From Blastomyces gilchristii SLH14081 (Eukaryota; Ascomycota; Eurotiomycetes; Onygenales; Ajellomycetaceae): DNA of 15,743 bases. Made by a program: the position numbers and the translations under genes. The stretch is from contig NW_003101680.1 in the NCBI RefSeq assembly GCF_000003855.2, forward strand, positions 6,412,030 through 6,427,772, in the 5' to 3' direction. The notes below the pieces were generated by a model. The model was not told where the DNA came from, ran no database searches, and saw nothing but the letters and a program-made list of their open reading frames with translations. Of the stretch, positions 1 through 7,603 are shown one piece after another. Each line of letters opens with the position of its first letter. Position 1 is the first letter of the stretch.

Positions 1-1
1 G

Positions 2-1963
2 TTGCTCCATGGCTCAATCTCTCTCTATAAAAATTCATCTTCAGTTATCAGAATATTATGATTGATGAAGAGACTTGAAATCAGTTATCTGAAAATAAAA
101 ATGTCTCTGATCAGATTTCCTTTCACCAAGCTTAATAAGCAAGAATTGATAGTCATTGAGAATGAGAATTATTTAAATCTTAATAACTTGAATATCTTAT
201 CTGAATACTCTGATGTTTCAGATCTTTTAATCTCACAGTCTGAAGTTAAGCAACTTTGCTATAAACTTAAAATATCACAGTGAAAATAGATTAATCATCT
301 CACTCTGTCTTCAGTCTGTAATATATCACTTAGTGAGTTTAATAACACTTATTCACTCTTTTCTTAAGTCTTTTCAACACTTTTCTCACAAGATGAAGCT
401 GAATTCATTCTTTCTAAACAAAGAACAATTAGTCTTACAGATTACACACAGTTTCTTCTTAAATATCATGACAGCTACTTTGTCTGTTATAGTTATTTTT
501 AATATATTCTTTTCAATTCTCTATTCTGCAAATAGATTAATAATCAGAGTCACTTTTTCTATAATTAAACTGACTCTCTTATTAAGAATCTCACTCTACA
601 GAAGCTATAGACTGCTTTTACTACTGACACTTTATAATCTATCATGATTTTGAATTTACTTACACAGTTTGCAGAAAGCCTTTATAAAACTCATTCTTTT
701 TAAAATGTAAAATATCATCAGCTACAAGCCTATGTTTAAAATATTGAATCTCTGCATTTATTTCTTACTCTCTTAGCTGCAGATCATCACTGAGATGATC
801 TGATACATTACTTCTCTGACTATGTCATTTAAAAGCACAGCACTGATCTTGAGAGGTTGAAGTTTGTAAGAGATAGTATTTGTAACTGTTCTGCTATAAT
901 CATACATTACTTTCATCTATAACTTACAATCTTCAAGAAAAAGATTCTAGATCTGAAATTCAAAATTCTAGATCACTGAACTTATTATAAGTAGCAAGAT
1001 TGTGAATCAGTACACTCACATAGTGTATTTTAGTGTAAGAATGCACTGAATCTTAAACTTAACATGAATAAAGACTTCTGTCAAGTCTTTGCTGACTACT
1101 GAGATCTCATTATTACAGCTGAGAATTCTGAGCCTAATTATACTCAGTCTGAAGATGTATAGTTATCTCTTTTTTTCAGTCATTCTGATCAGATAACTAT
1201 CATTGAATATTTATCTACAGTTCTTAACTGTGTTCAATGTCATTACTATAGTGAAAAGTACTGCATTTATAAATACTAAGTCACTGATAATCTACATTGC
1301 TGATTTCACTTTCTATATAAATACTGAACTGACTCTGCTATTCTTAAATCTTTGAGTAGTAAATATTATCAGCTGCACTCTCATTATAATAACTCAATTC
1401 TTAATAACTATAACAGATTAATTACAGTTAGCTGACTAGTAACTACTGATATTACTCTCTGCACTGACAGCTGTACTGTTCTTAATTATCTGTCTAAGTA
1501 CATTGTCAAGGCTAAAACAGACACAGAATTCTATCATCAGATTGTTTAATAAGTGATTTCAAGAGTCAGTTTAAGTCACTCACTACTCTCTATAATTGTT
1601 AAACTTATGAATCAGCTCATTGATAAGCATAATTAATCTACTCAGAAGATTTATCATCTTCTTTTAAATCTTTCTTTACAAATGAGTTCTCATGAGTTAA
1701 TTGCAGTTAATTATTAGCCTGAATCTTAACATTGTCATAGCTATATTCTTGAATCTGATGAATTATAATGTGATTTATTCTTTTTGAAAAAATATAAGCA
1801 GTGATTAACTGAATTTGAAGATCTTTTATTTTTTAAATTTCTTCAAATCTTTTCTCACAGTTATTAAATTAAGAGATATCTTTATACAAAAATCTGAGTG
1901 TTAATCTACTTTTCTGTTTATCAGTTTGAAACTGATTTAGAGAACTATACTTATGTCAAACTT
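2..1963 (+). pseudogene. Helitron Rep/helicase, N-terminal half: Helitron-like N domain and HUH nuclease (broken)
   Basis: Frame 2 reads continuously from the left edge to 1963, without net frameshift but with many stops. From 62 to 283 it is open (FPFTKLNKQELIVIENENY); further on come LSEFNNTYSLFS and a TDYTQFLLKYHD segment typical of the N-terminal domain of fungal Helitron proteins. The rolling-circle nuclease motif His-U-His is at 1013-1021 (H-S-H), in a context matching the family's usual WQ-RG-HxHG box, with Trp codons now TGA. A Cys/His zinc-binding segment follows at about 1226-1309. At about 1600-1700 is the conserved stretch before the helicase (STQKIYHLLLNLSLQ). Function when intact: nicking and joining at Helitron ends. 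The gene is cut at 1963 by Gypsy-1 and continues at 7604 in the same frame. The start codon is not in view. High confidence in family, none in function. Confidence 0.88.
1959..1963. repeat. Target-site duplication of Gypsy-1, left copy (aactt)
   Basis: Five bases directly before the TG of the left LTR; matches agctt at 7599-7603 with one G/A transition. Five-base duplications are usual for Ty3/gypsy integration. Confidence 0.8.
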
Positions 1964-2221
1964 TGTAAGAAATCCCGCTCCTCGCGGATTCTTTATCTCT
2001 ATTTCTATCTCTCGCGTAATCAATAGAGTTAGCAGCCCTTGACTACACATAACTATATAGACTGAAGTTCGCGACTACTATTCATAACTCAGCTTGAATG
2101 CTATTATATATTTAATCTCTACATTTTATCTTTCTATTATAAATACTTCTAGTAGTTAACAGTACATATCACATCAAGCTGTAAACACCTGAATAATCAC
2201 CTGTAAGCACTTAGTCTTATA
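1964..2221 (+). repeat. Left (5') LTR of Gypsy-1
   Basis: 258 bp, starting TGTAAG and ending CTTATA (CTTACA in the right copy, so the ends form a 6-bp inverted repeat). Compared by eye with the right LTR it has the same length and no gaps, about 90% identity. This copy keeps several CG/CC sites in its first 110 bases, including the GC-rich stretch at 1974-1987, which in the right LTR has become A/T by transitions only. It would have carried the promoter and RNA start of the element; I see no clear TATA box that I would call. Confidence 0.93.
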
Positions 2222-3330
2222 TTTCAAGCTCAGTCAGTCAGCAATTATCTGTTATAACTGAAAGAACTAGAAACTTGTATACTTCAATCTCTGTGAACTT
2301 TACTACAGACACTCAGAAGCAGTCATCTGAATCATGAATAACTCTTATAAAAGAAGTCTCAGAGAACTTATTATTTACTTATAAGATATTATTCTCTGTA
2401 TCTGTGACAAGAGAACTCTTCAAACTCATGAATAAATTAATCTCAGTAAAGAATATTCTTGAGCATCTCTCACAGAATCAAGCTATTTTTCTACAAGAAA
2501 TACTTACTGTCTGTAAACACTCTTGAACTGAGTCTCTAGACATAATCTTCAGAGATATTCATAAACTGAAAAGAAACTTTCTTAAGCTGTAACTGCTTAA
2601 GACTACTTATTGAATCACAATCTATAAAAGCTTTTACAAGTTTGTATTTGAAATTGACTCACAAGCTCAACTGTGTGATATGAAAGATAAAGAAGCTGTT
2701 ATCTATATAATGACAGATCTCTACTATACTGAAGTCAAGAACTGACTGAATTATTTAGAAAATAATTATAAGAGATTCTGCTGATCTGTTCTCAAGATCT
2801 ATTTAAAGAATAAGTTAAGAGACTCTGTGAGCTGAATAGAGAACATCTGAACTGTGATCATTAATATTAGAAAAAGAGATAAGAAATCTGATAAAGATTA
2901 CTTATAATACTTTATAAAATTATGATATGAATTGAGATCTGTGAAAACAGAGCTCTGAAACAAGACCTGAATAATAATGTTTATAAAGAGACTGAATAAA
3001 GATATGCAGAATAAGCTTATTAAATAAGACTCTAAGTTCTTGACTCTGAAGAAACTGATGACTCTTATTCACTGCTTATAAATCACTGTGAGAGTTACAG
3101 ATCTGTGAAGAGTGAATCACTAATCAGCTCTGTAAGAATCAGAATAACAGAGAACAGATTTACTAAGAAAAGATAATAAGATATAGAGAGATTCATGTCT
3201 GACTGCTAAGCAGAGAAAAAGAGCTTCACAAGCTCTTATAAACAGAGTATATAATAAAGAGATTAAGAAAAAAAGTCTCTGCTTCATCTATTCTAAATTA
3301 GAACATCTTCATACAAACTATCTGAATAAA
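2222..3330 (+). pseudogene. Gypsy-1 gag (nucleocapsid/capsid), broken
   Basis: Frame 1 is readable from just after the left LTR, with scattered stops, to a CCHC zinc knuckle at 3280-3321. The knuckle reads C-x2-Y-x4-H-x4-Y: the second and fourth Cys codons have become TAT (Tyr), a G-to-A change. Upstream is a charged, mostly helical protein as expected for a capsid region (for example QAQLCDMKDKEAVIYIM at about 2667-2717, in front of further stops). An ATG in this frame occurs at 2428, but the original start may be earlier and lost. Gag packages the element RNA into cytoplasmic particles. It appears to share one frame with pol, as in many single-ORF fungal gypsy elements. The primer-binding site directly after the LTR (2222-2240) does not match a tRNA I recognise. 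Confidence 0.72.
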
Positions 3331-3930
3331 TTAAAATAGAAATTTGAGAAGTTATGAACAGAGTCAGTAACAGTCTTCTTAAGAGTCTTAAAGTTAATAC
3401 CTGAATCTGTTACTCTCTTAATAAAAATACATACTTATAGAGAGAGATTATACTGCAGTACTACTATCTCACTAGTATGAGAAGTATTAATAAACTTGAA
3501 ATCTCAGCTCACTGTAGTGTTTCTGAAGCTCACAGAGTAAATAAGCTGAGTGATGAAAACTGAGAATCTGCTCTTATAATAAGCAGAGTATGAGAACTCA
3601 GATCTGAGAACTGAGAAACTTATAAGAATTATCTTTGAATTACAAGATCTCTTCAGAATCTGAAGAAGATTTATAAAAACTGTGATTATCACAGACATCA
3701 CAGATGACATGTACTTAAGACTTATATAACTTTAAAGACATAATCTGTATATAACTGTCTGTGAGTCAGGTTTATACTTCTGATCAGTGTTAACAGACTT
3801 ACTTATAAAGATAGAATCAGTTAATACTGTAGAGTTAATTAGAGAAGACAAGCTCATCTATATAATAACTTTATAAAATATCTGAGAACTTTATAATTAT
3901 GAAACTGAGTTTCAGATATCAGAGAAATAC
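3331..3930 (+). pseudogene. Gypsy-1 pol, expected protease region (not positively identified)
   Basis: Frame 1 continues between the gag zinc knuckle and the start of the RT domain. In gypsy elements this place holds the aspartic protease that cuts the polyprotein. I cannot point to a convincing Asp-Ser/Thr-Gly active site; a segment at about 3690-3710 (TDITDDMY) is a weak candidate. The assignment rests on position only. Confidence 0.4.
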
Positions 3931-5040
3931 TGAGATATTGCAGAGATATTCAGCTCAGTAAAGATAGCTGAGCTTTTATCTCACTATAAGAAGAATCTAG
4001 TAATAGATTTAATAAAAGAGCAGAAATTCTTCTGAGAATTAATTTATAAGCTCTTTCATTATGAGACAGAGATCTTGCAGACTTATGTAAAGAAGAATTT
4101 AAAGAATAACTTTATTTAATCTTCACAGGTCTCTGCAGAAGTCTCTGTGATGTTTTTAAAGAAGAAGAATAAAGATTTCAGATTATATATAAACTAATGT
4201 AATCTGAACTTTAAGACTATAAAGAGTCACTATTCTCTATCTCTGATTAAGAATGTAATTAACTGTCTCACAGAAGCTGTTATATTCATATAACTGAATG
4301 TAATTAATATATATACACAGCTATAAATATAGTCTCAGAATGAATAAAAGACTGTCTTTAGAACTGCACTAAGATTATTTGAATATCTAGTGATATCTTT
4401 TAATTTGATTAATACTCTTACAGCATTTCAGTCTTTTATTAATAAAACACTTTATATATATCTAAATGTCTTCATAATAATATATCTGAATAATGTGATA
4501 ATGTACTTTATAAAGAAGAAAGAACACACTGAGTATATACAAAGTATGTTAAAGATCTTAGATAAGACAGAACTGTATATTAAGCTTATAAAGTATAACT
4601 TCAGTATCTATTGAATTAATTTTCTAGAATATATAATTACTATAAATGATATTCAGATGAAATCTTTATAGATTGAGATTATTCTATTATAGTCAGAGCT
4701 AACTAGTATTTATAAGATTCAGATCTTTCTGAGCTTTGTGAATTTCTATAGATAATTTATCTTTATATTTATAAGAATCTTCTTGACTCTTATAGACATG
4801 CTGAAGAATGAAAATAAGAAGAAGTTATTCTGTAAATAAAGAATGAAAAGATTATTAAGAAAAGAGAATTATAAGAACTTTCTTATCTCAGAAGCTTACA
4901 GAGTCTTTATAAGATTGAAACAGATATTTATAAATATAGTAATACTGTTTCACTTTGATTTCTTACTCTTAATTAGATTGAAGATAGATATCTTCTTCTT
5001 TATAATTTCAGAAATAATCTTATAACTACAGCTAAATAAG
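3931..5040 (+). pseudogene. Gypsy-1 pol: reverse transcriptase and start of RNase H, broken
   Basis: Frame 1 reads the approach to RT (VKIAELLSHYKK, near 3960-3990), then the fingers region (LKKKNKDFRLYIN at about 4155-4195), and then LINTLTAFQSFINKTLYIYL after 4390. The catalytic motif at 4483-4494 reads Y-L-N-N instead of Y-x-D-D, both Asp lost by G-to-A. After it come HTEYIQSMLKIL, the RT connection (SFVNFYR) near 4735, and the RNase H opening at about 4880-5010 (RLKQIFINIVILFHFDF, then IRLKID, family IRLETDAS). The frame ends at the SINE at about 5045, and the remaining RNase H is not found on the far side. RT copied the element RNA into DNA in cytoplasmic particles. Family certain, activity impossible. 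Confidence 0.9.
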
Positions 5041-5342
5041 AACTGATTATTATTATTATTATTATTATTCTTTCATTATACTCATATGCAAGCGGAGCTT
5101 ATGATGAGTCCTTGCGTGATGTTAAATACAGATCAAGTGTTGATTATACAGGAGGAAATACAGGTGTTAAGATTATGCCAAGATAACAAGAACATAGGAA
5201 ATACAAAGAAGTGACAATTAAATACATACAATAATAACTTTCCATCCCAGGAACATAGAGCAATTTGTTGAAGTGATTTGTACACCTCTGTATTTATTAG
5301 AAATCTGAGATGCTTGAGTTCCGGATTTAATGTATTCCTGCG

Positions 5343-5353
5343 GGTTTCGAACC
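5343..5353 (-). promoter_or_regulatory. SINE-A Pol III box B
   Basis: Minus strand ggttcgaaacc, against the tRNA consensus GGTTCGANNCC. It corresponds to the T-loop of the ancestral tRNA and would bind TFIIIC. Confidence 0.8.
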
Positions 5354-5402
5354 CACACACCTTGGTTTCCCACGCCAAGGCGCTACCGGGTGGCCGCATT
5401 AA

Positions 5403-5413
5403 CCATTCGGCCA
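5403..5413 (-). promoter_or_regulatory. SINE-A Pol III box A
   Basis: Minus strand tggccgaatgg, against the consensus TRGYNNARNNG. It starts about 8 bases from the inferred SINE 5' end, as in real tRNA genes. Confidence 0.8.
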
Positions 5414-5420
5414 CTAAGGC

Positions 5421-6800
5421 TATCTAAGTAGATAAGACATCTGTAAAAGCTGAGACATAACTTTTATATTATAAATTCTGATAAGTCAGAATAATATAAT
5501 CTTTACTAAGAACCTGGTTATAATAAAGATATTAACACTGTTATTTATAAACTCTAGTCTATAAGATGATGAGTTTCTACTGAGATGAACAGTTCACAGT
5601 GTATATAAAGAAAAGAAGAAATCATATTCTTATTAAAGTTAAAAAATAAGAAAAATAAAAATAGAACTATGAACACAATTTAGAGATTAATAAAGAAAAA
5701 ATAAAGAAAACTTATATTCATATTCTTAATATCTGTAATACTTAATTCTTCTGTAACTATCAATTCTTCTCTTCAAAGAAGTAGAAAGTATTATACTTAT
5801 AATACAGACAATTGTTGCATTTAATACAAAGATCATTAGAAATGCACAGACTTCAGAGAAGCTGAATATCAGAGTGTATATAGTTATAGAAGAGTCTTGA
5901 GAGCTAGTTATCTGCATATGTATCAGATATTTCTTATAAAGCTGTGTCTGCTTTCTCAGTTATGCTGAAGTATTCAGTCTGAAAACAATTAAGATGTGAA
6001 GAGAGAGCTTATCTATTCAGATTAACTCTTATCACAACTTCATAACATTTGCATTGCCTTAATTACCTGGATTTTATAAGTACTCAGAGACTTATCTCTC
6101 ATTGACAATGAGATTGTGAAAATGTGCCACAGTGTGAGAACTGTTGATAGAGAATCTAGATATATTTGCATATATCTAGTCAGAGATTGTATGAGTAGAG
6201 AGAGAGTGATTGTAGGCCTGCAGAGCTGCAGAAGACACTGACAACACTGAGAGCTTTATAAGAACTGTTAGATAGAGTCTGTAAGAAATTACTTACAGAA
6301 ATACTTACAGTAAAGAGTAAGACTGTGCTGCTTGAAGTCAGAAACTGATCTGAGAGAGGCATGAAGTTAACTGCTGATCTGAAGATTAGATGCAGTGACA
6401 GAGTTGAGAGAGATGAAGACACTATCATGAGAAGTAGTATCTCTGTTTCATCAGCTGATAAAAAGTGATCAGAGAAGTTATAAGAATACTTATAAGAAGC
6501 TCAGCAGCAGTCAGACATTATTTATAAAAATATTAGAATTGAAAAAAATTTTATTCTTAAGAAGTTCTTGAATTAATACATAGATATTATCAGAAACATA
6601 CTCTCTCTGTTATCTGAGTGAAAACACTTTACAGATGAATAAGAATACTCACAGTTTATAAAAATAAAAGCTGTTATAGAAAAAGAGAAAAGAAGATAAG
6701 ATTTTATAAATAGATCTGAGATATTTATACTACTCTAGAGAGATTTGTTTACACTGTGAGTAATCTTATGAAATAGTCAAATAACTCTAGTAAATAAAGA
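5421..6800 (+). pseudogene. Unknown broken gene (ORF-A) in the 3' part of Gypsy-1: Cys/His cluster plus charged helical region
   Basis: I do not recognise this family. In frame 1 the sequence between SINE-A and about 6800 reads as a protein broken by scattered stops, most clearly from about 5790. A Cys/His cluster lies at 6055-6144 with the spacing C-x2-Y-x11-H-x4-C-x5-C-x2-C; the Tyr is TAC and could have been Cys, so a zinc-binding domain is plausible. A long charged segment with helical/coiled-coil character follows (for example LLTEILTVKSKTVLLEVRN at about 6283-6339, then ERGMKLTADLKIRCSDRVER up to about 6414, and FIKIKAVIEKEKRR near 6658-6700). It sits where integrase would be expected but shows neither the integrase zinc finger nor a D,D-35-E core. 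It may be an accessory gene of the element, a captured host gene, or part of an older insertion. The first 300 bases after the SINE are poor in protein-like signal. Confidence 0.4.
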
Positions 6801-7019
6801 GTAATTATGAACTGCAGATCTGAATCTTTCTATATAACTATAAAAAGTGATTACAAACTGTAGATATCTTGATTCTACAATTCTACAGAGTTAGTGAAAG
6901 AGTGAAAAATTCCTCACAATTTTACAGTGTTAAAGAATGATGATTTATAAGAATAAGTAAAAGATCAACTCACAAATGCTTCTCTTTGATAAGAATAATC
7001 TCACAGAGAGTGATTCATC

Positions 7020-7056
7020 TGTAAGATGAATCTATGTAATAGTCATATAAGAATCT
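7020..7056 (+). repeat. 37-base direct repeat, copy 1
   Basis: Shares the pattern tgtaagatgaatct...taatagtca...agaatct with 7102-7138, offset 82 bases, with a few mismatches. It lies in the non-coding 3' region of Gypsy-1. Confidence 0.7.
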
Positions 7057-7101
7057 TACAAAAATGATTGAGAGTTAATTAGAACTCTTCTGTATGAAAG
7101 A

Positions 7102-7138
7102 TGTAAGATGAATCTGTATAATAGTCAGAGAAGAATCT
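7102..7138 (+). repeat. 37-base direct repeat, copy 2
   Basis: Second copy of the repeat at 7020-7056. The sequence between and beyond the two copies is not clearly duplicated. Confidence 0.7.
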
Positions 7139-7214
7139 ATAAACTATAAAGAATCTCATAAAATAAGAAACTGAGTGACAGACTCTTTTCTTTTTATAAT
7201 AATAAGAGATTTTT

Positions 7215-7234
7215 CCTCACTGAGGTTTTTTTTT
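7215..7234 (+). other. Small hairpin cctc-act-gagg followed by nine T
   Basis: Four-base-pair perfect stem with a 3-base loop, then T9, and preceded by five T. It keeps CC and GG in an otherwise depleted region. It could be chance, or part of the 3' RNA signals of Gypsy-1. Confidence 0.35.
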
Positions 7235-7325
7235 ATAGATATAAAGAATTTTTAGTGAGTATCACTGCAGTGCTGAGTCTGATTCTATGAAATCACTCAG
7301 TGAAAGACTTTATAAATAAAGTCTT

Positions 7326-7338
7326 AGAGAGAGAAAAG
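7326..7338 (+). other. Polypurine tract of Gypsy-1
   Basis: Thirteen purines (agagagagaaaag) just two bases before the right LTR. This is the expected place of the primer for plus-strand DNA synthesis in LTR retrotransposons. Confidence 0.7.
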
Positions 7339-7340
7339 TA

Positions 7341-7598
7341 TGTAAGAAATCTCACTTCTTACAGATTCTTTATCTCTATTTCTATCTCTTATGTAATTAA
7401 TAGAGTTAGCAGCTCTTGACTACATACAACTATATAGACTGAAGTTCACAACTACTATTCATAACTCAGCTTGAATACTATTATACATTTGATTTCTACA
7501 TTTTATCTTTCTATTATAAATACTTCTAGTAGTTAACAGTACATATCACGCCAAGCTGTAAACACCTGAATAATCGCCTGTGAGCACTTATTCTTACA
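7341..7598 (+). repeat. Right (3') LTR of Gypsy-1
   Basis: 258 bp, TGTAAG...CTTACA, same length as the left LTR. It is more mutated in its first half, and keeps CG sites only near the end (about 7549 and 7575), where the left LTR is mutated instead. It is preceded by a purine tract and followed by the right target duplication. Confidence 0.93.
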
Positions 7599-7603
7599 AG
7601 CTT
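7599..7603. repeat. Target-site duplication of Gypsy-1, right copy (agctt)
   Basis: Five bases directly after the CA of the right LTR; matches aactt at 1959-1963 with one G-to-A transition in the left copy. Confidence 0.8.

Larger units (their letters stand above)
5046..5420 (-). mobile_element. SINE-A: tRNA-derived short interspersed element with (AAT)n tail
   Basis: Read on the minus strand it begins at about 5420 with a tRNA-like head of type II shape and ends in an AAT/ATT trinucleotide tail (5046-5069). RNA polymerase III box A (tggccgaatgg) lies at 5403-5413 and box B (ggttcgaaacc) at 5343-5353, both close to consensus. Between them are a D-arm-like inverted repeat (tggcc...ggcca) and a ccttgg...ccaagg stem. 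About 285 bp of unique body follows. Nearly the same sequence occurs at 13952-14336, about 90% identical by eye with mostly transitions. It is much richer in CG and CC than its surroundings. A clear target duplication is missing; weak candidates are 5033-5041 and 5429-5437, which match at 8 of 9. It has no coding capacity and would need a LINE enzyme to move. Confidence 0.88.
6801..7325. other. Untranslated 3' region of Gypsy-1, no gene seen
   Basis: No recognisable coding frame. It contains a pair of 37-base direct repeats (7020-7056, 7102-7138) and a short hairpin followed by a T run (7215-7234). The rest is A/T-rich sequence with agag/ctct runs leading to the purine tract. Confidence 0.5.
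1964..7598 (+). mobile_element. Gypsy-1: complete but dead Ty3/gypsy LTR retrotransposon inside the Helitron gene
   Basis: Bounded by two 258-bp LTRs in the same orientation with TG...CA ends and flanked by a 5-bp duplication. Internal order: leader, gag with zinc knuckle, a region where protease is expected, reverse transcriptase, the first part of RNase H, a SINE insertion, then a long unrecognised segment and a purine tract before the right LTR. Total length is 5635 bp, about 5.25 kb without the SINE, in the normal range for fungal gypsy elements. I could not find the end of RNase H or the integrase, so it is either internally rearranged or non-autonomous. All coding parts share frame 1 and are full of TGA/TAA/TAG. 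Confidence 0.92.

Noticed and set aside
333..647. Plus-strand frame of 104 codons, Leu/Ser-rich, and similar frames at 8391-8585 and 9129-9395
   Set aside because: They lie in alternative frames over the well-supported Helitron frame 2; hydrophobic content follows from T-rich sequence.
1974..1987. CRISPR or GC-rich regulatory palindrome in the left LTR
   Set aside because: A short imperfect stem that is not repeated as an array; it stands out only because it escaped mutation, as the right LTR shows.
3504..3710. Minus-strand open frame of 68 codons
   Set aside because: It is antisense to Gypsy-1 pol, with no recognisable feature; a shadow frame.
5041..5070. Independent microsatellite (ATT)n
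   Set aside because: The same repeat bounds the second SINE copy, so it is the SINE tail and not a separate feature.
5133..5414. Minus-strand open frame of 93 codons starting MAEWLMRPPGSALAWETKV
   Set aside because: It is a translation of the tRNA-like head of SINE-A; the repeated SINE structure and Pol III boxes explain the sequence.
5340..5420. Functional tRNA gene on the minus strand
   Set aside because: It has tRNA boxes and arms but no proper acceptor stem or 3' end pairing that I can see, it continues into a 300-base body, and a second copy has a target duplication. It is a SINE head.
6180..6428. Minus-strand open frame of 82 codons, Ser-rich
   Set aside because: It is antisense to the charged frame of ORF-A; agag-rich sense sequence gives Ser/Leu-rich antisense frames. 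No domain seen.
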